From NCBI RefSeq assembly GCF_002813295.1, contig NZ_PHUE01000001.1, positions 1,736,001-1,800,000 on the forward strand: a stretch of DNA of 64,000 nucleotides, written 5' to 3'. Numbering within the stretch: position 1 is the stretch's first letter; each line of letters opens with the position of its first letter. Shown here in pieces: positions 57,023 through 64,000 of the stretch. The translations under genes were made by a program, and so were the position numbers. This DNA comes from Flavobacterium sp. 5 (GTDB taxonomy: Bacteria > Bacteroidota > Bacteroidia > Flavobacteriales > Flavobacteriaceae). Under the pieces are notes generated by a model. It saw only the letters and a list, made by a program, of their open reading frames with translations. It was not told where the DNA came from and did not search any database.

Positions 57023-58261
57023 ATGTCAGAACTATTATTACCACCAGAGCATCGCTATGCTAAAATAATCAAAGAGAGACACAATGAAGACGGAAGCGAA
57101 CTTTCTATTCTGAATTTAGGTCCTACTCACCCAGCAACGCACGGTATTTTCCAAAATATCTTGTTGATGGATGGTGAAAGAATTCTTGAAGCGGAACCAA
57201 CTATTGGTTACATCCACAGAGCTTTCGAGAAAATTGCCGAAAATCGTCCTTTTTACCAAATCACACCTCTTACCGATAGAATGAACTATTGTTCTTCTCC
57301 TATCAACAATATGGGATGGTGGATGACACTTGAAAAACTTCTTGACATAAAAGTTCCTAAAAGAGTTGAATACCTAAGAGTTATTATAATGGAGTTGGCT
57401 CGTATTACCGACCACTTGATTTGTAATTCAATTTTAGGTGTTGATACTGGAGCTTACACTGGATTCCTTTATGTATTTCAATTTAGAGAAAAAGTATACG
57501 AAATCTACGAAGAAATTTGCGGAGCTCGTCTTACTACAAACATGGGAAGAATTGGTGGTTTTGAAAGAGATTGGTCACCAGAAGCTTTTAGAAAATTAGA
57601 TGACTTTTTGAGAGATTTTCCAGTTGCTTGGAAAGAATTCGAAAACTTATTCGAAAGAAACAGAATCTTTATTGATAGAACTGTAAATGTTGGAGCTATT
57701 ACAGCTGAAAAAGCAATGGCTTATGGATTTACAGGTCCAAATTTACGTGCAGCGGGTATCGATTATGATGTTCGTGTAGCACAACCTTATTCTTCATACG
57801 AAGATTTTGACTTCATCGTTCCAGTTGGAAAATCAGGAGATACTTATGACCGTTTTTGCGTAAGAAACGCCGAAGTTTGGGAAAGTTTAAGCATTATTCG
57901 TCAGGCTTTAGATAAAATGCCAGAAGGAAATGAATATCATGCTGAAGTTCCTGATTATTACCTTCCTCCAAAAGAAGATGTATATCACAATATGGAATCA
58001 TTGATTTATCATTTCAAAATTGTAATGGGTGAAGTTCCAGTTCCTGTAGCAGATATTTATCACCCTGTTGAAGGAGGAAATGGAGAAATCGGATTCTATT
58101 TAGTAACAGACGGAAGCAGAACTCCTTATAGATTACACTTCAGGAGACCTTGTTTTATCTTTTATCAAGCTTATCCAGAGATGATTAAAGGTTCAATGTT
58201 ATCTGATGCAATTGTTATTTTATCAAGTTTAAATGTTATTGCTGGAGAATTAGACGCATAA
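57023..58261 (+). CDS. nuoD: NADH-quinone oxidoreductase subunit D
   Basis: This is a 412-residue 49-kDa-type subunit that lines the quinone site together with NuoB. The quinone-site motif LNLGPTHPATHGIFQ (His in THPATHG), YIHRAFEK and the central NRIFIDRTVNVGAITAEKAMAYGFTGPNLRAAG are the expected landmarks. The C-terminus ends VIAGELDA rather than the more common VDR, a mild deviation. Confidence 0.96.
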   Translation: MSELLLPPEHRYAKIIKERHNEDGSELSILNLGPTHPATHGIFQNILLMDGERILEAEPTIGYIHRAFEKIAENRPFYQITPLTDRMNYCSSPINNMGWWMTLEKLLDIKVPKRVEYLRVIIMELARITDHLICNSILGVDTGAYTGFLYVFQFREKVYEIYEEICGARLTTNMGRIGGFERDWSPEAFRKLDDFLRDFPVAWKEFENLFERNRIFIDRTVNVGAITAEKAMAYGFTGPNLRAAGIDYDVRVAQPYSSYEDFDFIVPVGKSGDTYDRFCVRNAEVWESLSIIRQALDKMPEGNEYHAEVPDYYLPPKEDVYHNMESLIYHFKIVMGEVPVPVADIYHPVEGGNGEIGFYLVTDGSRTPYRLHFRRPCFIFYQAYPEMIKGSMLSDAIVILSSLNVIAGELDA

Positions 58262-58352
58262 AAAAATTATGAATTTTTAATTATGAATTATGAATGTCAA
58301 AAGCATTTAAAAATTTAAAATAATAAAAATTCAAAATTCAAAATAATACCAA
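58262..58352. repeat. AT-rich repeat words between nuoD and nuoE
   Basis: Three copies of ATTATGAAT-type words at 58267-58294 and a tandem AAAATTCAAAATTCAAAAT run near the end fill the 91-bp gap. They relate to the words between nuoA and nuoB. Confidence 0.55.
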
Positions 58353-58883
58353 ATGGAACGTAAACATTACAAACAAGAAATAAATATGACCGAAGCGTTG
58401 ATGTCTCGCATCAATGAACTAATCAGTCATTATCCAGAAGACAAAAGAAAGTCAGCTTTACTTCCCGTTTTGCATGAAGTTCAAGACGCTCATGACAATT
58501 GGTTGAGTATTGAATTGCAAGATAAAGTTGCCGAAATTTTACTAATCAAGCCAATAGAAGTGTATGAAGTAGTTACTTTTTACACCATGTTCAACCAAAG
58601 ACCAATTGGTAAATACATGTTTGAATTCTGCCAAACTTCTCCATGTTGTTTGAATGGCGTTGAAGATTTAATGGATTACACCTGTGAAAAATTAGGCGTT
58701 CCTGTTGGACAAGCTACAGCAGATGGCCTTTTTGAAGTAAGAGGAGTTGAATGTTTGGGTGCTTGTGGTTATGCTCCAATGATGCAATTGGGAGATTTTT
58801 ACAAAGAACATTTGAATAAAGAAAAAATCGATCAGTTAATCGCTGATTGTAAAGACGATAAAATAATATTACACGATAAATAA
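58353..58883 (+). CDS. nuoE: NADH-quinone oxidoreductase subunit E
   Basis: This is a 176-residue thioredoxin-like 24-kDa-type subunit with a 2Fe-2S cluster (N1a). Cluster cysteines are in CQTSPCC and ECLGACGYAPM. The N-terminal helical part has ALLPVLHEVQDAHDNWLS. It works beside NuoF, whose gene follows after a single base. Confidence 0.96.
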   Translation: MERKHYKQEINMTEALMSRINELISHYPEDKRKSALLPVLHEVQDAHDNWLSIELQDKVAEILLIKPIEVYEVVTFYTMFNQRPIGKYMFEFCQTSPCCLNGVEDLMDYTCEKLGVPVGQATADGLFEVRGVECLGACGYAPMMQLGDFYKEHLNKEKIDQLIADCKDDKIILHDK

Positions 58884-58884
58884 G

Positions 58885-60252
58885 ATGTCACAAAAAATAT
58901 TATTAGATAAAATCAATATTCCTGGTATTAAAACCTACGAAGTATATCGCCAAAACGGTGGTTATGCTTCTGTAGAAAAAGCTTTAAAAACATTAACTCC
59001 AGACGAAGTAGTCGAAGAAGTAAAAACTTCTGGATTACGTGGTCGGGGTGGTGCTGGTTTCCCAGCTGGAATGAAATGGAGTTTTATTGATAAAAAATCA
59101 GGAAAACCAAGACATTTAGTTTGTAACGCAGATGAGTCTGAGCCAGGAACATTTAAAGATCGTTATTTGATGGAATACATTCCACACTTATTGATTGAAG
59201 GAATGATTACTTCTAGCTATGCGTTGGGTGCTAACCTTTCATATATCTACATTCGTGGAGAATATATGTGGGTTTATAAAATTTTAGAAAGAGCTATTGC
59301 TGAAGCAAAAGCAGCAGGCTTTTTAGGAAAAAATATATTAGGAACTGGTTACGACTTGGATTTATATGTTCAAATCGGTGGTGGAGCTTACATCTGTGGA
59401 GAAGAAACGGCGCTGATTGAATCATTGGAAGGAAAAAGAGGAAATCCTCGTATCAAACCACCATTTCCTGCAGTTTCAGGACTTTGGGCAAATCCAACTG
59501 TAGTAAACAACGTAGAAACAATTGCAGCTGTGCCATGGATTGTAAATAATTCAGGTGCTGATTATGCTAAAATTGGTATTGGAAGATCTACAGGAACTAA
59601 ATTAATTTCTGCTTCGGGACATATTAAAAACCCTGGAGTTTATGAAATTGAATTAGGATTAAGCGTTTATGAATTCATGAATTCTGACGAATATTTAGGC
59701 GGAATGAGTTCAGACCGTCCATTAAAAGCATTTGTACCTGGAGGAAGTTCTGTTCCAGTTTTACCAGCGAATTTAATATACAAAACAGCAGCAGGAGAAG
59801 ATCGTTTGATGTCTTACGAATCCTTAAGTGACGGTGGTTTTGCCACTGGATCAATGTTAGGTTCTGGAGGATTTATCGTTTACAACGACACTTCTTGTAT
59901 TGTTCGTAACACTTGGAATTTTTCTCGTTTTTATCACCATGAAAGCTGTGGACAATGTACTCCATGTAGAGAAGGTACAGGTTGGATGGAAAAAGTATTG
60001 CACAGAATTGAAAACGGACACGGACGTGAAGAAGATATCGATTTGCTTTTGAGTATTCAAAGTAAAATTGAAGGAAACACTATCTGTCCTCTTGGTGATG
60101 CAGCGGCTTGGCCAGTTGCAGCGGCGATTCGTCACTTTAGAGATGAATTTGAATACCATATTCGTTTTCCAGAAAAAATAAAAAACAGAGACCACTTTGT
60201 AGCAGAGCCATTCGAAAAGGTAAAACACTTAGTAAGCAAAGAAACAGTTTAA
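58885..60252 (+). CDS. nuoF: NADH-quinone oxidoreductase subunit F
   Basis: This is the 455-residue NADH-binding subunit with FMN and a 4Fe-4S cluster. The NADH/FMN site has GLRGRGGAGFPAGMKW and GGGAYICGEETALIESLEGKRG, and the cluster cysteines lie in ESCGQCTPCREG plus a later Cys in NTICPLGD. It takes electrons from NADH at the cytoplasmic tip of complex I. Confidence 0.97.
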   Translation: MSQKILLDKINIPGIKTYEVYRQNGGYASVEKALKTLTPDEVVEEVKTSGLRGRGGAGFPAGMKWSFIDKKSGKPRHLVCNADESEPGTFKDRYLMEYIPHLLIEGMITSSYALGANLSYIYIRGEYMWVYKILERAIAEAKAAGFLGKNILGTGYDLDLYVQIGGGAYICGEETALIESLEGKRGNPRIKPPFPAVSGLWANPTVVNNVETIAAVPWIVNNSGADYAKIGIGRSTGTKLISASGHIKNPGVYEIELGLSVYEFMNSDEYLGGMSSDRPLKAFVPGGSSVPVLPANLIYKTAAGEDRLMSYESLSDGGFATGSMLGSGGFIVYNDTSCIVRNTWNFSRFYHHESCGQCTPCREGTGWMEKVLHRIENGHGREEDIDLLLSIQSKIEGNTICPLGDAAAWPVAAAIRHFRDEFEYHIRFPEKIKNRDHFVAEPFEKVKHLVSKETV

Positions 60253-60256
60253 AAAT

Positions 60257-60309
60257 GTTTAAAGTTTAAAGTTTAAAGTTCTAGCAACTTGAAACTTTAA
60301 ACCTGAAAC
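60257..60309. repeat. Palindromic dispersed repeat between nuoF and nuoG
   Basis: GTTTAAAGTTTAAA at 60257 and GAAACTTTAAACCTGAAAC at 60291 form an imperfect stem. It is the same element as that between odhA and odhB (11457-11520). Confidence 0.75.
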
Positions 60310-60327
60310 TTTCAAACAAAAATAATA

Positions 60328-61359
60328 ATGAAAGTAACTATAGACGGTCAAGAAATTGAAGTAGAAGCAGGAACAACGATCTTGCAAGCTGCACGTATGA
60401 TTGGTGGAGAAGTTGTTCCGCCAGCGATGTGCTATTATTCTAAATTAAAGGGGAGCGGTGGAAAATGCCGTTGTTGTTTAGTCGATGTAACCAAAGGTAG
60501 TGACGCTGACCCAAGACCTATGCCAAAATTGATGGCTTCTTGTGTAACTGGCTGTCAAGACGGAATGGAAATCGCTAGTAAAGCATCTACTAGAGTTCAA
60601 GAAGCAAGAAAAGCAGTAACTGAATTTTTGTTAATTAATCACCCACTAGATTGCCCTATTTGTGATCAAGCTGGAGAATGTGATTTACAAAACCTAAGCT
60701 TCGAACACGGAAAATCACAATCTCGTTTTATTGAAGAAAAAAGAACATTTGAACCAGAAGATATTGGTCCAAATATTCAATTACACATGAATCGTTGTAT
60801 TTTATGTCAAAGATGTGTGCAAGTTGCAGATCAATTGACAGACAATCGTGTTCATGGTGTAATGGATCGTGGTGATCATGCTAATATTTCGACTTGTATT
60901 TCAAAAGCTATAGATAATGAGTTTTCTGGAAATATGATTGATGTATGTCCTGTTGGTGCTTTGACTGACAAAACTTTTAGATTCAAATCTAGAGTTTGGT
61001 TCAACAAACCTTACAATGCACACAGAGAATGTACTACTCCAGGATGTTGTGGAAAAACTACTGTTTGGATGTTTGGTGGGGAAATCCAACGTGTAACTGG
61101 TCGTAAAGATGAGTTCCATGAAGTGGAAGAGTTCATTTGTAACAGTTGTCGTTTTGACCACAAAGATGTTAATGATTGGACAATTGAAGGACCAAGAGAA
61201 TTTGAAAAAGATTCTGTTATCAATCAAAACAATTACACTCAAAAATTAGAGAAAGTAGAAATCGCTACTGAGAAAAATATCCTTTTGGGTAGAGACCAAG
61301 ATCGCAAAAAAATTAGTATGGCTTCAAATCCATTAGACATTAACACTAAACAATCTTAA
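60328..61359 (+). CDS. nuoG: NADH-quinone oxidoreductase subunit G, short form
   Basis: This is a 343-residue iron-sulfur subunit of the peripheral arm. The 2Fe-2S ferredoxin domain has CYYSKLKGSGGKCRCCLVDV and a following Cys in SCVTGC. The next 4Fe-4S part has HPLDCPICDQAGECDLQ, and another has CILCQRCVQVADQ with DVCPVGALTDKTFRF. The protein stops soon after the beginning of the molybdopterin-like region (CTTPGCCGKTTVW, ICNSCRFDH). It therefore lacks most of the large C-terminal domain found in about 900-residue NuoG. This short form is known from Bacteroidota, so it is probably not a broken gene. Confidence 0.93.
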   Translation: MKVTIDGQEIEVEAGTTILQAARMIGGEVVPPAMCYYSKLKGSGGKCRCCLVDVTKGSDADPRPMPKLMASCVTGCQDGMEIASKASTRVQEARKAVTEFLLINHPLDCPICDQAGECDLQNLSFEHGKSQSRFIEEKRTFEPEDIGPNIQLHMNRCILCQRCVQVADQLTDNRVHGVMDRGDHANISTCISKAIDNEFSGNMIDVCPVGALTDKTFRFKSRVWFNKPYNAHRECTTPGCCGKTTVWMFGGEIQRVTGRKDEFHEVEEFICNSCRFDHKDVNDWTIEGPREFEKDSVINQNNYTQKLEKVEIATEKNILLGRDQDRKKISMASNPLDINTKQS

Positions 61360-61362
61360 AAA

Positions 61363-62415
61363 ATGGATAGTACATTTGTTATAGAGAAAGGTGTTTTTAT
61401 AGTAATAATTTTTGCTCTTACGATGTTGATGGCTATGTATTCTACATGGGCTGAACGTAAAGTTGCTGCTTGGTTACAAGATAGAGTTGGACCAAACAGA
61501 GCAGGACCTTGGGGATTGCTTCAACCACTTGCAGATGGTGGTAAATTATTTGCAAAAGAAGAATTTATCCCAAACACACCTAATAAATTTTTATTTATTG
61601 TTGGTCCTACTGTTGCCATGAGTACAGCTTTGATGACAAGTGCTGTTATTCCTTGGGGAGATAAATTACACTTGTTTGGAAGAGATATTTTATTACAAGC
61701 AACTGACATTAATATTGGTCTTTTATACATTTTTGGAGTAGTTTCTTTAGGAGTTTACGGCATCATGATTGGTGGTTGGGCTTCTAATAATAAATTCTCT
61801 CTGATGGGAGCTATTAGAGCGGCTTCGCAAATGGTTTCTTATGAGGTTGCAATGGGATTGTCTATAATCGCTTTGACGATGATGACAGGAACATTGAGTT
61901 TAAAAGAAATCTCCATGCAACAATCAGAATGGCATTGGAATGTTTTTTATCAACCGCTTACTTTCTTGATCTTCTTGATTTGTGCTTTTGCAGAATTAAA
62001 CAGAACTCCTTTTGATTTAGCGGAATGTGAATCGGAATTAATTGGAGGTTACCATACGGAATATTCTTCGATGAAAATGGGATTCTATTTGTTCGCAGAA
62101 TATGCAAATATGTTTATTTCTTCGACAATTATGGCTGTCTTGTTCTTTGGTGGATACAATTATCCTGGAATGGGATGGGTTTCAGAACATTTGGGTGGAA
62201 ATATTGCCAACGTAATTGGAATGATGGTGTTGTTTGGTAAATTATGTGGTTTCATCTTCTTTATCATGTGGGTTCGTTGGACGATACCAAGATTTAGATA
62301 TGACCAATTGATGCATTTGGGTTGGAGAATTTTGATTCCACTTGCTATTGCAAATATTATGATAACTGGAATAGTAATTTTAAGAAGTGATATCGCTGCT
62401 TATTTCGGATTTTAA
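61363..62415 (+). CDS. nuoH: NADH-quinone oxidoreductase subunit H
   Basis: This is a 350-residue membrane subunit with about eight helices that forms the quinone chamber at the base of the peripheral arm. Landmarks are AERKVAAWLQDRVGPNRAGPWGLLQPLADGGKLFAKEEFIP, AFAELNRTPFDLAECESELIGGYHTEYSSMKMG and MWVRWTIPRFRYDQLM. The gene follows nuoG by 3 bp. Confidence 0.97.
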   Translation: MDSTFVIEKGVFIVIIFALTMLMAMYSTWAERKVAAWLQDRVGPNRAGPWGLLQPLADGGKLFAKEEFIPNTPNKFLFIVGPTVAMSTALMTSAVIPWGDKLHLFGRDILLQATDINIGLLYIFGVVSLGVYGIMIGGWASNNKFSLMGAIRAASQMVSYEVAMGLSIIALTMMTGTLSLKEISMQQSEWHWNVFYQPLTFLIFLICAFAELNRTPFDLAECESELIGGYHTEYSSMKMGFYLFAEYANMFISSTIMAVLFFGGYNYPGMGWVSEHLGGNIANVIGMMVLFGKLCGFIFFIMWVRWTIPRFRYDQLMHLGWRILIPLAIANIMITGIVILRSDIAAYFGF

Positions 62416-62443
62416 CAGAACAAATTTCCTTAGAAAACGTCAC

Positions 62444-62521
62444 TAGCCCTGATAGAAGTGGAAATCCTTTTATGTTTTTCTTTAAAACATAAAAGATTGC
62501 AACGGATAGCAGGATTAGCTA
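62444..62521. repeat. Structured 78-bp element between nuoH and nuoI
   Basis: A 12-bp perfect inner stem (CTTTTATGTTTT at 62467 with AAAACATAAAAG at 62484) lies in an outer stem. The outer stem pairs TAGC with GCTA and CCTG with CAGG, with a bulged ATTA on the 3' side. The flanking single-stranded parts (GATAGAAGTGGAAATC, ATTGCAACGGATAG) look like the conserved core of a repeat or RNA motif I associate with Flavobacteriia; the Flavo-1 name is possible but unverified. Confidence 0.6.
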
Positions 62522-62538
62522 CAAATAAAAAATAAAAA

Positions 62539-63084
62539 ATGTCAATAGAAACTATATCCTTATCGGGAAGAAAAAAAATGGTCTCCAATAAAGAGATGAC
62601 TTTTTTGGAGCGATTGTATTTGGTAGCGATTGTAAAAGGTTTAGCCATTACGATAAAACACTTATTCAAAAGAAAAGCTACGATTCAATATCCTGAGCAA
62701 GTACGTGAAATGAGTCCTGTATATCGTGGTCAACACATGTTGAAACGTGATGAAGAAGGTAGAGAAAACTGTACCGCTTGTGGATTATGTGCTTTGTCTT
62801 GTCCTGCTGAAGCTATCACAATGAAGGCAGCAGAACGTAAAGCGGATGAAAAACACCTTTACAGAGAAGAAAAATATGCTGAAATATATGAAATCAATAT
62901 GTTGAGATGTATTTTTTGCGGACTATGTGAAGAAGCTTGTCCAAAAGATGCTATCTATTTGACTTTATCTAAAGAATTAGTTCCTTCTAGTTATGAAAGA
63001 GAAGATTTTATTTTTGGAAAAGATAAACTAGTTATGCCAATGGAAATGGCTTTGAAAAACACTCAACTTAAAAACGCTAACTAA
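62539..63084 (+). CDS. nuoI: NADH-quinone oxidoreductase subunit I
   Basis: This is a 181-residue ferredoxin-like subunit with two 4Fe-4S clusters (N6a/N6b). The cluster motifs are CTACGLCALSCPAEAI and CIFCGLCEEACPKDAI. An N-terminal amphipathic helix is expected to lie on the membrane. Its stop overlaps the start of nuoJ (TAATG), so they are translationally coupled. Confidence 0.96.
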   Translation: MSIETISLSGRKKMVSNKEMTFLERLYLVAIVKGLAITIKHLFKRKATIQYPEQVREMSPVYRGQHMLKRDEEGRENCTACGLCALSCPAEAITMKAAERKADEKHLYREEKYAEIYEINMLRCIFCGLCEEACPKDAIYLTLSKELVPSSYEREDFIFGKDKLVMPMEMALKNTQLKNAN

Positions 63085-63593
63085 TGTCAACAGTACTTAT
63101 TTTATTTTGTGTATTGTCTGCAATCACATTGCTAACAGCTTTTTTAACTATTTTTAGTAGAAATCCAATTCACAGTGCGATTTACTTAGTGATTTGTTTT
63201 TTCTCTATTGCAGGGCACTATTTGTTGTTGAATGCTCAGTTTTTAGCCATTGTACATATTATTGTTTACTCTGGAGCGATTATGATTTTATTGCTCTTTA
63301 CCATAATGTTGATGAATTTGAATGAAGCGGATGAAGTTCATAAACCGCGTTTCACCAGATTAGGAGCTGTAGTTTCCTTTTGTTTGGTATGTTTGGTTTT
63401 GATAAAAATATTCATTGATTCTAAACCTATTGTTGAATACGATTATACTGGTCAAGATTACCAATCGATAAAAGTACTCGGAAAAGCATTATTGAATGAG
63501 TATATGGTTCCGTTTGAATTTGCTTCTATCTTGTTATTGGTAGCGATGATTGGAACTGTGTTATTGTCTAAAAAAGAAAAATTAGAAAAATAA
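63084..63593 (+). CDS. nuoJ: NADH-quinone oxidoreductase subunit J
   Basis: This is a 169-residue membrane subunit with five helices. [54 protein letters not shown] is the conserved second and third helix region, with the pi-bulge helix. Start and stop both overlap their neighbours by one base (TAATG). Confidence 0.95.
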   Translation: MSTVLILFCVLSAITLLTAFLTIFSRNPIHSAIYLVICFFSIAGHYLLLNAQFLAIVHIIVYSGAIMILLLFTIMLMNLNEADEVHKPRFTRLGAVVSFCLVCLVLIKIFIDSKPIVEYDYTGQDYQSIKVLGKALLNEYMVPFEFASILLLVAMIGTVLLSKKEKLEK

Positions 63594-63913
63594 TGAACAA
63601 TATTTTAACTCAGATTGGTATAGAGAACTATATCTTCCTATGTGTAACGCTTTTTTGCGTTGGTATTTTTGGAGTTTTATATAGACGAAATGCTATCATT
63701 GTATTTATGTCTATTGAAATTATGTTGAATGCTGTTAACTTATTATTTGTAGCTTTCTCTACTTACCATCAAGATACACAAGGTCAAGTATTCGTGTTTT
63801 TCTCTATGGCTGTAGCAGCTGCCGAGGTTGCGGTTGGTCTAGCGATATTAGTTTCGATATTTAGAAATATTGGTTCTATTAGTATTGATAATTTAAAAAA
63901 CTTAAAAGGATAA
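63593..63913 (+). CDS. nuoK: NADH-quinone oxidoreductase subunit K
   Basis: This is a 106-residue three-helix membrane subunit. The conserved glutamates of the proton path lie in [13 protein letters not shown] and [14 protein letters not shown]. It overlaps nuoJ by one base. Confidence 0.96.
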   Translation: MNNILTQIGIENYIFLCVTLFCVGIFGVLYRRNAIIVFMSIEIMLNAVNLLFVAFSTYHQDTQGQVFVFFSMAVAAAEVAVGLAILVSIFRNIGSISIDNLKNLKG

Positions 63914-64000
63914 ATGGCAATGGATACCAATTTAGCTTTAGTCTTACTATTAACTCCTTTTTTAGGATTTTTAATTAATATTTTCTTTGGGAAGAGCCTT
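63914..64000 (+). CDS. nuoL: NADH-quinone oxidoreductase subunit L, start only
   Basis: The first 29 codons after nuoK begin MAMDTNLALVLLLTPFLGFL, a hydrophobic helix fitting the N-terminus of the antiporter-like NuoL. It starts right after the nuoK stop codon and runs off the window end. Assignment rests on position in the operon and on the first helix. Confidence 0.8.
   Translation, partial: MAMDTNLALVLLLTPFLGFLINIFFGKSL

Noticed and set aside
1-64000. tRNA, rRNA, CRISPR arrays and insertion sequences
   Set aside because: I looked for cloverleaf-like sequence, regular spaced repeats and transposase frames and saw none. A tRNAscan and an IS search would be needed to exclude them fully.

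Overview
The window looks like a chromosome segment of a Flavobacterium-type member of the Bacteroidota. Reasons: low GC, TTG / TAnnTTTG promoter elements, a SusC/SusD polysaccharide utilization locus, a type IX secretion C-terminal signal, a short NuoG, and gene families typical of Flavobacteriia. No tRNA, rRNA, CRISPR array, transposase or phage gene is visible.

Layout. (1) 127-8825: a cell-envelope island. It holds a lipoprotein, a PKD/beta-barrel protein, a TPR-CHAT putative protease with signal peptide and C-terminal membrane anchor, a retropepsin-like aspartic protease, and a SprB-repeat surface protein with a T9SS sorting domain. (2) 8892-16340: housekeeping genes. These are an MFS exporter, the 2-oxoglutarate dehydrogenase genes odhA-odhB, a small beta-barrel protein, a small unknown protein and a polyprenyl diphosphate synthase. 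(3) 16484-23502: an apparent efflux operon of YceI-like protein, TetR regulator, TolC, RND adaptor and RND pump. It sits behind a promoter that carries two copies of one inverted repeat. (4) 23777-49494: a large xylan utilization locus. It has a GPH symporter, GH43, GH2, GH97, a GH10 xylanase with inserted carbohydrate-binding modules, a surface glycan-binding protein, SusD, SusC, a LacI-family regulator, a sialate O-acetylesterase-type esterase, GH3, GH67 alpha-glucuronidase and a second GH10 xylanase. (5) 49622-55193: a second TetR paralogue, a DUF4242 protein, a MORN-type protein, a TlpA-like thioredoxin, aspS and a cold-shock gene. (6) 55368-64000: the nuoA-K operon and the first 29 codons of nuoL.

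How the xylan genes fit together (inference from families). Surface GH10 enzymes and the glycan-binding protein cut and hold glucurono(arabino)xylan. SusC/D imports the oligosaccharides. GH67, the esterase, GH3, GH43, GH2 and GH97 remove side groups and finish hydrolysis. The GPH symporter takes products through the inner membrane. A CG-centred 12-bp palindrome (RCAAYCGRTTGY) lies before the symporter, in the -33 region of the susC promoter, and against the -7 box of the GH3 promoter in the GH3/GH67 divergent gap. It is the best candidate operator for the LacI-family protein encoded in the locus. A second palindrome (GTGTA-type) lies upstream of the symporter and of GH97.

The most interesting non-coding signals are the paired operators of the efflux operon, the shared PUL operators, a structured 78-bp element between nuoH and nuoI, and several dispersed palindromic repeats lodged between cistrons of the nuo and odh operons. 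Several start codons were moved downstream from the longest open frame, because the longer frames begin at TTG and two of them run across predicted -7 boxes.
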